Shown: positions 36,582 through 47,218 of the stretch, piece by piece
How the letters are laid out: the number at the start of each line of letters is the position of its first letter
How positions within the stretch are numbered: position 1 is the stretch's first letter
Origin: Entoloma clypeatum
Taxonomy: Eukaryota; Basidiomycota; Agaricomycetes; Agaricales; Entolomataceae
Direction of reading: 5' to 3'
DNA length: 64,000 nt
Assembly (NCBI GenBank): GCA_963565915.1
Contig: OY751485.1
Location: 3,224,001 to 3,288,000 of the forward strand
The notes under the pieces: model-generated
The model's database searches: none
Seen by the model: the letters and a program-made list of their open reading frames with translations, nothing else
Told to the model about the DNA's origin: nothing
Position numbers and translations under genes: made by a program

Positions 36582-39008
36582 ATGCTCGACACTTGTTTCC
36601 CCCAAGTCCCCCAGGTTATCCACTGGCTGCTGCAACATTCCAAGGTTCATTATACCTAGTCTTAGAGTTCGGACACCTTCTTAACCCCCACCCTTAGGTG
36701 CTCCTTGCTCTCAGCTTCGCCGGCTTTCTTGGCTATCGCAGACATACTCGAATTTCCATCTCCCATATTCCTGGTCCAAAGCCAGAGTCATTCTTACTCG
36801 GTAAGTGTTCCATTCAAGTGTCTCTTACTGCATAAGTATTTCGACTCGCGTCTTTCGTTTTTAGGGAATTTGCGTGAAATATTTCAAAGCCAGGCTGGAG
36901 AGCCTGACTTCAAGTATCAACGCCAGTTCGGTGATGTGGTCCGCATCAAGGGGCCGTTCGGGGTAACGTCTAGCTCAGTTTTAGTGACAAGTCAATCATA
37001 CTTAAAGGCTATATTCGTAGGAAGATCGACTCTTGATATCTGACCCCAAGGCGCTCCAATATATATTTCATACCTCTGGTCAGTATTTTCTTGCATCCCC
37101 TGACCACTCCCTGGCTAGACATCTCTTCCAGGATATGGATTCCTCAAATGGCCAGAGAGAAGAGAAATATCCCGTGTCCTGATGGGACGCGGCGTTTTGT
37201 GGGCAGATGGTAAAGCAAACGACCATATTTTCTAAGCACGGTTCCTCATCTGTGCCCTTCACAGCGGACATCCACAAGAGGCAACGAAAACTCATGTTGC
37301 CTGGCTTCGGAGGTGCGGATCTCTGTCTCCACTCTCCCCAGAATCGGATATCTAATAACTTACTAGCACCGGAATCAAAATCATTCGTCCCCATCTTCCA
37401 GAAAATCGCCGCAGAGGCAAATAACATTCCTTCTATGCCTATAAAAACACTAATGAATGTACCTCGGATGCCATTCAGCTCAATGCACAGTGGACAGATA
37501 TAATTGTCAGCTCTGACGACGAGTCCGCTGTAATAAACGTTGCCTCTTGGCTTTCGCGTGCTACTATGGATTCAATCGGTGAAGGTCAGGCTTCTCCATC
37601 ATCCAGACTATGTCATCTTAAAAAATGGAAGTGCTTAGCTGCCTTTGATTACCAATTTGGTGCATTGGCTCAAGCCGACAACGAGTTCATGAAAGCTTAT
37701 TTCGGGCTGATGTATTATATTATCTCCTGGATTCCAAGATGAATACGGTTCTCATATCAACGGTCTAGGTCTGATACCCTAGGATCTCCGCCCAAATCTT
37801 CCATTTTCATCCAGACTGTTCTGCCCGTCTGGGTACTCCAGCTCATGTCTAGGTACTCGCAACGCAAAAATCTCATTCATGCCCGGCGTACAGCGCAACT
37901 GGCCGACCTCGTCACGAAGGAACTCGTCGCGAGCAAAGCTGACGCCTTGCTCCAAGGGAGGGGCAGCAAAGACATTCTGAGCCTGTTAGGTTCGTCCTCC
38001 TCGTGTTTTGAAATGTTGGGTGGATTTGAATCGCTCTTAGTCAAGGCCAATGCATCGGAGAATGCGGCCACTCGTCTCTCAGAAGAAGAAATGCAGGCCC
38101 AAATGCGGTTTGCGTCATTATTCAGTCATTATTAAGACAAACTAACTCGGTTTGGCAGAACAATCCTTCTTGCCGGTCATGAAACCAGCGCAACAACGTT
38201 ATGCTGGGTTCTTTTGGAGTTGGCCCGTCGACAGGAAATACAACAGAGACTCCGCGCAGAGATTCATGCAACTGAACAGAGCCTGGGCTATCGTGCATCC
38301 GAATTTACCGCCACCGATTTCGAAAGGATGACCTACCTATCGGCTGTTCTTAAGGTATCACTGAATGGTGCATGATACATTCATGTCTTCATACATTTCT
38401 ATATCTCATTCAGGAATCGATGCGTTTCCATCCCGCGCTTTATCAAAATTATCGACAGGCCGCTCACGACGATGTGTTACCTCTTTTCAAGCCGATACAG
38501 ACCACTTCGGGTGAAATGATCAACGAACTGCCGATCCCAAAGGGAGTGAAAGTTATCCTTTCTATTGCAGCATATAATAGGTTGATTCGACCATACTTCT
38601 CGTAAACGATTTTGCTCATCTCTCTGCAGGAGTAAAGACCTGTTCGGCGAAGACGCTGATGTGTTTAATCCCGACAGATGGTTGAGATGTGCCGGCGGAA
38701 AGAAAGGTCCAACGCTCGGGGTCTATGGCAATCTGTAGGTTGTCCATTCTCGTATTCTCTGTACTACATCGACTTGTATTCCACACAGATTAACTTTTGC
38801 AGGAGGGGTCAGGGCATGCATCGGCTGGAGATTTGCACTCTACGAAGTCCAAACGCTCGTAGTGGCGATTATCAATAATTTTGAGTTATTGCCCACACCC
38901 GATATCGACAGGGTACGCAGGGAAGCTTGTCTGGTAATGCTGCCCACCCTCGAAGGAGAGCAGGAGTTGGGCGAGAATTTGCCTCTCAGAGTGAGGAAGA
39001 TTGAGTAG
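36582..39008 (+). CDS. Cytochrome P450 monooxygenase
   Basis: Microsomal-type P450 of secondary or xenobiotic metabolism; substrate unknown. Start MLDTCFPQVPQVIHWLLQHS, then a membrane anchor VLLALSFAGFLGYRRH and the Pro hinge HIPGPKPESFLLGNL. Motifs in order: HKRQRKLMLPGFG (helix C), I-helix LLAGHETSATTLCWVLLELA (about 38165-38225), ExxR in KESMRFHPALY (about 38410), PDRW in FNPDRWL, and the heme loop FAGGVRACIGWRFAL (about 38805-38840). About 12 introns, one probably GC-AG (37417-37478). The stop is at 39006-39008. All essential residues are present, so the gene looks functional. Its 3' end is only 45 bp from the next start. Confidence 0.92.
37417..37478 (+). other. Probable GC-AG intron in P450 gene
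   Basis: No GT donor exists where protein conservation demands a splice after KIAAE. Using AG|GCAAAT at 37416/37417 with the TTCAG acceptor at 37478 gives a 62 nt intron and a perfectly continuous KIAAE-LNAQWTDII reading frame. Confidence 0.65.
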
Positions 39009-39053
39009 ATTGCTTGTTTGTACCTATTTACGTTGTTTTGCATTCTCGCAAAA

Positions 39054-40246
39054 ATGTTCAGGCAGCTATCAGCTTCGGGTTTGTACTTTTCAACAATCAG
39101 AACTCAAGGTTCTTCATCCTCTCGAGCGTCCCGGATAGTCTCGTCTTCACGGTTAGAGCAAGCATTGTTCTGAAGCATTTCCTCATCGCGCTGATATTCA
39201 GTGATCCTGCGTCCGAATCCATCTTCTCAAGTCAATCCCCCAGATGGGATTTCTTGACTGCCATCCCCGGCCCAGCGGCAGGCGACCCACTACAGTCTCC
39301 CAAGGCGACCCCGCGTCCTGGACCCCGACAATCAATGACCGCGCGGGAATCCGCCGCGTTTGACGAAATGTTCGCAATGATATTCGAAGCTGTATCCGCC
39401 CAAGAGAAGGGTGACACCTCACCTTCCACACATGAACCCGCTGCTGGCGTAGGGAGAGGAAGCGTCGACGACCTCATAGGAAAATTACGCAAGTTCCCTA
39501 GAAAGCTGAAGCCGTCTAGGCAAATAGATGAGGTTCTCGATCGCAAGAAGGAAGAAATAGACCTCTGCACCAGCGATCACGAACTCCTTGAATGGGCCTT
39601 GCGGGAGGTGTTTGGAGAGTCTCGTAGATACGAAGAAGAAGCGCGCAAGGCCATCTCCCAGGCCGCATCATCTGGATCAACCACGGAACTACCGACGCTC
39701 CAACCGCCGACTTACCCTCACTTGCTAGCATATCTCATGCAGTCATTTCGCGACAAGTACGGCGACCCTCATCTCGCACTGGCAATGTTTGATCACGCGC
39801 GGCGTTTGTCCACAGCGTCGTATGTCTTTGGATGCTCGACACCAGCTTACAACGAACTGATAGAGACCCGCTGGAAGTGCTTTCACGATTTGAAGGGTGT
39901 ATACGAGGCGCTTGAGGAGATGAAAGTTAATGGCGTCAAGTTCGATACACGAACACGTAAATTCGTAGAAATGGTTCGTCGGGAGGTTGGAGAGCAAAAT
40001 CTATGGGTCGACGATTCGGGACTTGACAGCGGAGAGGTGTGGAGTCTCTTAAAAGGGATCGAGGGTATTGTGGCTTTCAATGCCCCAGGGACGCCTACTT
40101 CGATTCAATCCTATGCATCCAATCAATGGGATGCCTGGAAAAGAACACCACTTGAAGACAAAGAAGGGGATTCTTGGGGCTTCAACCAGTGGGACAGTGT
40201 TCACAAGCCTCGAGGAAACAGAAGAACAGAACCCCGTACTGGTTAA
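39054..40246 (+). CDS. Mtf2-domain mitochondrial protein
   Basis: Fungal proteins with this domain act in mitochondrial RNA or translation maintenance. Exon 1 (39054-39151) begins MFRQLSASGLYFSTIRTQGS, an Arg/Ser-rich mitochondrial presequence. A 50 nt intron (39152-39201) leads in phase to one long exon ending at 40246, giving 380 aa. The Mtf2-like core has MTARESAAFDEMFAMIFEAV, then KKEEIDLCTSDHELLEWALR, FGCSTPAYNELIETRWKCFH and DLKGVYEALEEMKVNGVKFD. The C-terminal third is acidic with aromatic patches (NQWDAWKRTPLEDKEGDSWG). Function inferred from the family only. The promoter must overlap the P450 3' end, 45 bp away. Confidence 0.8.
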
Positions 40247-40399
40247 AGAGCAAAACGAGTTTATTGTATCATCGGCACTGCTAGCATATCGTACACAATA
40301 CAACAACAATTCATGCCACGAATCCGATTATGCGTACTCATGAAAATGTATGGTGGGTATCAAGCAATGATCTATATATCGAAGGATCCGAGGTGGGTA

Positions 40400-43300
40400 T
40401 CAGCCATTTTGTAGGCGGCGTGAACGAGTTCTAGACATTCTGGGTGGCGCAGTAGAGTCAACGGCTCCAAGGCCATGGACCGGTATATAATCCGTATCCA
40501 TTTGCCCGCATTGAAGGTGGAGAAGCAAGTGGTACACGAATATTTGCTCATATCTGGCCCGAAATCAAAGAACTTCTCTTCTGAGGTACAAGGTGGACGA
40601 CGTACTGGGCATTCGTGAACACAACAGACATTGAGTCTGAACTACAGCGCAAGAGATTTGGTGCCATCACCAACGCCAAATTCGCAGGCGTCATTTTGGT
40701 GACGCCCTGAACCCTCTCTTCGAGAAAGAGCTGAAGAAAGCTGATCACAAACAAGACAACCCTTCTGTTGATCGTCGGTAGGCGTTCAACGATTCGGACA
40801 CAAGCGTCAGCCTCTTGAGAGCTCGTTATGCATTCGTTATACATCTCTTCTGGTATAAGTGGATCACAGAGCTCGCGTAGCCAGAGTTTCATCAACGACG
40901 CGAGGACGTGAGGGTCATTGACCCCATCTGTGGTGTAGTATCCACGATCAATGCGTAACTTTAACTCAGAGACAGAGTCGGAATCTCCAGGTATACGGAA
41001 AATTCCTTCGGCCCTAGGACCGCCGAGTGCGAGTATACCGTCGGCTAGGAACGGAAGGATGATAGGCACCTTTTGTTGGGGATACTTCCTCTCTTGCAAT
41101 CGAAGAATGGCATCAAGAGATTCTCCAAATGTCGAAGGATGGAACGCTGCGTCCTAGAGGATGGTAGGTTTCCCTTATAAGATGAATAAAGATAACGAAA
41201 GGACGTACCGAAGCGGCTTCTATCTCAGCAATAGATGGTGGTTTGCCGCGAGGCCCTTTCCTCGAGATATACATTAGTCGGCGTAAGCAATACTTCGCCA
41301 TGATATCGACCCTTCCCTCCTGTTGAGTGGAATGTTGCTGTATGAAGGAGGAAAGGTAGGTTTCAAAATTCTTTGATGGTGGGAAGGTTATGAGAAGGAC
41401 GCAAAGTAATTGCCATCCTTTGAAAACACTTTCTCTGCAGGATTTGGATCATCAGAGTGGTCATAGAAAGGCCTGCGAGTCCTTACGTGTTGGGATTTCC
41501 TGTGAGTTGTTTCATGAGTTGACAATAAACCTCGTCTCTGAGTTCCCCATGGGCGAGCCCTTCCGCGAGAAGCCAACGTTCCTCTTCTAACATCACCATT
41601 GTACTTGCAGCTAAAGATGTCGTGGATGCGTTCGTCACAACTAATGAAATTTGGCTTTCTGGCTGCGCTCGAACAGCGGTTCTTTCGCGTTCCCGATCTC
41701 CCATGAGGCACTGAATCACTTTAAATACTTTGATGGCATCTTTGTTCAGAGAACGGTTCAAGGTAAGTAACGGCGAAGTCAATGGGGCCTATGGACGACT
41801 TTGAGCACAGGACAGGGTGGTGAACACTTGATTGACCTTTTGCCATGTCATCATTTGGTTGACCGGAACTCTGCGTTTGAAGATGAATCCAGTTCGATGC
41901 GTAGAGAAGTACTGCCTCGCAAATTCCGATTCGGCGAACTGCTGAATATCGATCGCAAGATCAGCTGGCAATATAGGATAGTTTCTATATATATATCAGT
42001 GAAAAAAGACGTGCACATAAACTTTGGGCATACCCAGAAGCCATAGATGGTATTGTAGATGAAGTCCGTTGGATGATGGGGTCCATACGAGGATAGACAG
42101 GGATAGGCCTGTCATTGGCACGATCTTTCACTGGACTCATTTCCAATGTAGCGGCTAAAACATTTCATGGAGTCAACAATGAAACGGGTGCAGTCTTATG
42201 TCCTCACCGTGATTGGGAATAGGGCTGCTGATAATCTTTCCACCTACTGTCGGCATAGGAGTCGACCTTGGAACAGCTCGCTGAGGACTCGATGGCCCGT
42301 CGCGCCTCCCTTTCCCTTTATTTGGCGTACTTGGTTCGACTGTTACCGTTGGACCTCTGCGGTCCGTTGGACTTGAACGTGCCGAGCCACTCGTAGATGA
42401 CTTTGGGCTGGTCGCATCCCCACTATCCGAAGCTGACATAGCAATTTTTTCGAGGGCGGCAATCAAGCTTTGAGGTTGCTGAGGTCGATGGGCGAGGTTA
42501 GTTGATGATTTGGTACGCACACGCGAGTTCGGGTCTGAGTTGTCTTGTTTAATGCCAGGTATGTCGTTATCATGATTCTCCCAGGTCGAAAGAAGAATCC
42601 CATTCGGGCTGTGGGATGATTGTGATGATTTTTTTCGAGAGGCTGAGGGCACAGAGGCATCTGAAGCAGGAATAGGGGTCAACTGTTGGCCATAAGTGTG
42701 GGGTCTTGCGTGTGGAGCGTAGATTCGGGGGTCGCTTGATTGCGATCTTTGCACAGGTGGATGCTTCTTTGAGATGTTCGCGTGTGGTGTATCTTTATCC
42801 CTGGCGGTTAGCGGCGGAGTCGATATGTCTACGGGTATGAACTCGGGTTCTGGTAGATATTTCGAGAATCGAGTTTGTGATAGTCGTCTACCCAGAGCGG
42901 TGTCCTAAGGATGATCGGATATAATAGGGTGGCACTTGTACTAAAGTCAGAAACAAGCGGACTCACTTGAATGATACCCAGCGGTATCACAAATCCGTCC
43001 GGACGCTCCCAGACTGTTTCTCCAGTTTTGGTTTGATAATAATAGGGCAACCCACGAGACTCATCCCGTAGCTCCCACCACTCGCCCGCCTCACTTGGAG
43101 GTAGTCTATAAAACGTATGAGTTCGTGTTGGGCGACTAAGGGGACGAGAATGATACGGAAATGAGAGATACAAACACGAAGTTTCCGACTGGTGGATCCC
43201 AACTTACTTGTCCGGTCGCGGGACAAGCGAAAAAGGATGTCTGGGTCTATAGAGTGGAAAAGGATGGTGATTTGAAATCGGGCCTGCCAGTGGGATTCAG

Positions 43301-43520
43301 TGCACACCTGCGGATCAACCAGTGTAACCCAGAAATTAGACCCCCATGCTGCATCGCCAGCGCCCTGCACTCTCGCGGGTGTTGAGGCCTTTCGTAGTCG
43401 GGGGGTTCGCGGCTGAGGGCCATCGAAGATATCGACGCCGTCTGCCTGAGCAATTAAAGGATTCGACATCGATGACGGGGTTAATTGAGAGAATGAATCA
43501 TTTTCCAGAGCTGCGACCAT
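40400..43520 (-). CDS. WW-MyTH4-RhoGAP protein
   Basis: A GTPase-activating protein for Rho/Cdc42 GTPases, of the domain layout seen in animal ARHGAP39/Vilse. The start at 43520 (tccATGg) gives MVAALENDSFSQLTPSS. Two WW-like modules: NFWVTLVDPQ...CPATGQVSWDPPVGNF, then EWWELRDESRGLPYYYQTKT ending ETVWERPDGF. A Ser/Pro-rich linker of about 200 residues follows (42170-42750). The MyTH4 region includes LAEGLAHGELRDEVYCQLMK and QLTGNPN. The C-terminal RhoGAP domain carries the arginine finger (AEGIFRIPGDSDSV), LMKLWLRELCDPLIP and MTPANLALVMAPNLLR. Stop at 40400-40402. Many introns. Likely acts in polarity or cytokinesis. Confidence 0.9.
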
Positions 43521-43798
43521 GGACCAAAACGTGTTTTTAATAGCACTGAGCACTGAGCAGGGCCAAGTCAGGCAAAAACGATCGGTGTCGTCGTCAGAAA
43601 TAGCAAGGGTGTATGTAGCAGCGCAAAGGTCGAGAGATCTCTGTCAACCATACATACTTACACTTAAGGCAGATATTGCGAACGCATAACATTCCACAAG
43701 TCGTACTGGAAGTATTACCCAAACAGCTAATCGAACACTAAAACAGGATGAGCACGATACAAAAGCTATATTTGCCAAATTCTGTGGTGATGGGTACC

Positions 43799-45357
43799 TC
43801 AGTCCGTCGTCGTAATCGCCGTTGCAGAGGTCGCTGGTGGTGTGAAGGACACCGTTGCAGCCGCGCTGTGAGGTACGCGGTCGAACGATGGCACGAAAAT
43901 CGGAGATGTGACGGACAATTTCGATGTCGGCACAGCACTGTGAGGCGCAGCGGCAGATAGCTCTCCAGAGGGCAATTGAGTGATGATAGGGTGGGGACTG
44001 CTAGTTGTCGGCGTAGTGTTGTCCACACTTTCCATGCCCATTTTCTTTCGAGCGTGTTCAAACGTCCGAAGCAAGCGCCTCCTGGCCCCCAGGGCAGCAA
44101 CTCCTTTGGTTTCTAGAGTGGCGTCATCCAGGACAACCATCTCCTGCCATGTCAATCCATCAAAGCAGCCCGTGTATTTGTGCAACCTCAAACTCCTCAG
44201 CCAAGCGGGAATGTCGTTCAACATCTCGGGGTCGAAATCCTCCTCACGGGGAGACGCCATGCTGATTCCACTGTCTAAGCCGCTGCTCTTCAAGCCCGCA
44301 CTTTGAAGACCCGCACTTTGCAAACCAGCGCTCTTTAAACCGGCGTTCTTCAAAGTTGCGGCCCGCAACCCGCCAGTTCGAAGTGCACTTGTGGGATACT
44401 TTGCACTCGTGGGTGTGCGCCAGTTCTTGGGCTCCCCCAGGTGAGGGGGTTTCTTTCCCTGATTCTGAGAGGGTTTCTGGGACTGTGGAGCCACTGGCTG
44501 GACGAGGCCGCTCATAACCAATTGCACTGCAAGAAGCTGTGCCTCGGGAGAAAGACCAGCGTTGGCGATCATATTAAGGTGGTAAGGGCTCATCATGCCC
44601 AAACCTGGAAGCCCTGTAATTCCCGCGCTGTCCTTGGTCTTGTCGTTCTCCTCGACCACCACTCGAAGGCCCGATAGACGATGTTCTTGTTCAATTTGAT
44701 CGAGATGCGACGAAGCAGAGGGGTCCTTAGCAGTTGCGGGGGTAGCCGTTGGTGTGGTTGGGGATCCGGGTAGAGGAAGATTCAAGCTGGGTGGACGAAT
44801 GTTTCGTGCGCCTTGTTTTGGCTTAGGCAGCTCAGTGGAAGGATCTAGGATTGGTTCGTTTGTTTAATCGGCCACACAGAGGTTTACGGTAGCACACCTT
44901 CTTCGGCGTTGACATCTGATTTGGTAACTTCGGGGCGTATCATCTGTTGCAAGACAGATATATAAAACCGAATTTGATCCTGATTGGAGTGCTGCAGAAG
45001 GGTGTACACTGCGGCCGTTCGTTCAGCCTCTGACAACACCTTGAACCCTAACAAAAGAGTCGGATGCGGCAACATGATAGATGACAATGCGAATTACATT
45101 GCTCGATTGTGCTCAGTTCAGCTTTGAATTTTGATCCTGCTGACGCCGCGGTGACCGCTTGCTGAACAAGAATGAGGAAAATGGAGACTTTAGAAACGGG
45201 AGAAACATACCAAAGTGGTCTCATACTTGCGGAAATTCTCGATCCATAGGTCGAGACCGTGGACGTCGGCACTTTGTCCACCGAAGGGATTGGATGCTTG
45301 AGCAAGCTCAAGAACGGAAGCAGGCACAGCCGCAGATGATGCCACAGATGCAGACAT
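43799..45357 (-). CDS. VTS1: RNA-binding SAM-domain protein Vts1
   Basis: Vts1 (Smaug family) binds hairpin Smaug-recognition elements in mRNA and promotes deadenylation. The chosen start at 45357 gives [20 protein letters not shown]. The N-terminal conserved module follows: [20 protein letters not shown], then [20 protein letters not shown] and [15 protein letters not shown]. After a long low-complexity linker comes the SAM domain (about 44040-44230): [60 protein letters not shown]. The tail is Ser/Thr/Pro-rich, stop at 43799-43801. A short tandem repeat precedes the SAM domain. An upstream ATG at 45460 exists but I could not join it in frame. Confidence 0.88.
44275..44355 (-). repeat. Tandem 15-bp repeat coding (A/S)GL(K/Q)S in VTS1
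   Basis: About five imperfect 15-bp units on the minus strand encode [25 protein letters not shown] just before the SAM domain. A similar GGLRAA element precedes them. Such in-frame minisatellites often vary in copy number between strains. Confidence 0.8.
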
Positions 45358-45559
45358 ACTCGACGTACTACCTTCAAGGTTAGAATACGCGAGTGAAGGA
45401 GGATTGGAGGCAGAAAAAGAGATGGGTAACCAGGTTTAATAGCTTCTGTGTGGACAGCATGACGACAATCAGCATCGCAACGAGGGCCGTTCTGATCTGT
45501 AACATGTATCATATCATGGGAGGAAATGATCATCAGCTATACTATGTACTCAAGTCGAA

Positions 45560-47173
45560 TTAGCCCCTCTGTATGATGGCCTCGCCATGAGACGTCGTCC
45601 ATAACACATCTTCCACGAACCGACTGAACGTGCTACCATTCGTGCCCACAACCGTCTTTGCATATCCAAGAACCATAGCGTCCAAAAACGGATGTAGGAA
45701 CTTTGCCAATATAAGATCCTCGCCAGCATTTCGAATTTTCATCAATGGTGCGAGGGCGGAAGGAAAGTCCGACGCATAGAAAATACAGGGGAACGTCTTG
45801 AGAAACACGACGAGGGTATTATTGTCAGGCTCTTGTGCATCCGTAGATATGTACATTGGTATGTTGAGGGGGAAAAGATGTGGGTCGATGTATAGAGGCG
45901 CCCGGCAATGCAAGCCAGATGCTAGCGGTTCCCATCTGCGTGCAAGCGAGAGATCAAGCCCAGTGTCCCCAAAGTCGGTGAGAACTTGTGGTGTAACCAT
46001 CCAGGGATCTTCGAAGAAAGTGCGTTCCAAAGAGACCACTTCTTTGGCGCTATAATTCAGGGCGTGCAGGACGCCCTGCCAAACCGCCCTTATGTTGTAC
46101 GTTCTCAACTTCCTAAATTGTCCATCATTAACACGCAAGTGCACGCCAACATATTGATAACCCAAAGATGTGGCTATTGACCCCGCAGCCTGAACCAGTA
46201 TTGGGTTGGAGAAACTCATGCTTTGGCGAATAGCGCCACGCAGGGAAACATTGGCCTTGTTCTTCAACCGAAGGCGGGAGGAGCCAAAAAGAGTCCCGAG
46301 GTGAATGAGACGCTTTGTGCACGCGAGGAGATCAGGGATATACAAACTTTCAAGGAACTTGTGGCCTGGCGGAGATACGTCTGTGAGGGTATCCAGGAAG
46401 CGGTATTGATAAAGGCTGCTGTCCTTGATTGCCAAGATGTCGTCCTCGGGAACTCCAAGACGCTCTTGTATCCATGTAGGTGTCATGTTCCAACGTTGAA
46501 AGACCCGTTGGTACCGCTTCACATGAGTCAAGTCCATCAACCAATCCCAAGATATCTGTGTATATTCGAAGTAATCAGCACATTCCAATGGCAAAGGAGT
46601 ATGCAGTGGGACTCGAGAGCAATGGCGTAAGCCCATTTTGTTTGATAGGGCGAGACTATGGTACAAAGCATCGAAATTGAGGTAGTGGAGAGGTTTCGAT
46701 CCAAGGCGTATGGGAGGTGCAAGGAGGGTTCGATTGAGCAAGCGGGCGAGAACGAGAGCATTCTCGAATGCGATACGTTGGTTGTGGAAACCACTATGAG
46801 GAAGATATGCCAGAAACTTTTCGTCAGGTCTGTGCTGAACGTGAGACTGTTCAACTGGGACGACTTGAAGTTGCTGATTAGCGGATGGCCGTAGACTTAG
46901 CGCTTCAGTGTCCCACCTCGTGAGAAACAGATAATACGCTATGCCAAAACTGCTGATGGAGGCCAACGCGAGAAGCATGACGAGCATTGCAAGTTTTGAC
47001 ACGAGTATGGTGGGACGTTCGATACGCTGGTCTGGGATTGCAGGAGGCGAGAAGAGGGTTCTCCCCGACGGTTTCGCATAGGGTGCGCGCATACGGTAGG
47101 CGCCTCTTTCTACATTTATCGAAGGTGACATGTTGGAGGCGTATGAGGCCCCAGAGAGCTTGAAAGGGATCAT
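45560..47173 (-). CDS. Protein O-fucosyltransferase-like type II membrane protein
   Basis: Putative GDP-fucose-dependent glycosyltransferase of the secretory pathway. It is a single uninterrupted exon of 537 codons, unusual in this window. The N-terminus is cytosolic and basic (about 55 residues), followed by one membrane helix near residues 58-86 (LVSKLAMLVMLLALASISSF), typical of type II Golgi/ER enzymes. The lumenal domain has FLAYLPHSGFHNQRIAFENA and LVLARLLNRTLLAPP, the donor-site start of O-FucT-like proteins. The motif YQYVGVHLRVNDGQF includes the HxR segment. The C-terminal part has PMYISTDAQEPDN and YAKTVVGTNGSTFSRFVEDV. Acceptor substrate unknown. Start at 47173 is 45 bp from the divergent HAD gene start. 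Confidence 0.85.
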   Translation of the reverse strand: MIPFKLSGASYASNMSPSINVERGAYRMRAPYAKPSGRTLFSPPAIPDQRIERPTILVSKLAMLVMLLALASISSFGIAYYLFLTRWDTEALSLRPSANQQLQVVPVEQSHVQHRPDEKFLAYLPHSGFHNQRIAFENALVLARLLNRTLLAPPIRLGSKPLHYLNFDALYHSLALSNKMGLRHCSRVPLHTPLPLECADYFEYTQISWDWLMDLTHVKRYQRVFQRWNMTPTWIQERLGVPEDDILAIKDSSLYQYRFLDTLTDVSPPGHKFLESLYIPDLLACTKRLIHLGTLFGSSRLRLKNKANVSLRGAIRQSMSFSNPILVQAAGSIATSLGYQYVGVHLRVNDGQFRKLRTYNIRAVWQGVLHALNYSAKEVVSLERTFFEDPWMVTPQVLTDFGDTGLDLSLARRWEPLASGLHCRAPLYIDPHLFPLNIPMYISTDAQEPDNNTLVVFLKTFPCIFYASDFPSALAPLMKIRNAGEDLILAKFLHPFLDAMVLGYAKTVVGTNGSTFSRFVEDVLWTTSHGEAIIQRG

Positions 47174-47218
47174 GAGGAGGAGGAAAGACTTTCAACTGGA
47201 TCACCTGATCACTTCAAT
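47174..47218. promoter_or_regulatory. 45-bp divergent promoter
   Basis: Only 45 bp separate the ATG codons of the O-fucosyltransferase-like gene (-) and the HAD hydrolase gene (+). Transcription signals of each must lie inside the 5' part of the other or be shared. No TATA or CACGTG box is visible in it. Confidence 0.6.

Noticed and set aside
46480..46894. Overlapping + strand frames across the O-fucosyltransferase-like gene
   Set aside because: The 537-codon uninterrupted minus-strand frame with membrane helix and donor motif is clearly the gene.
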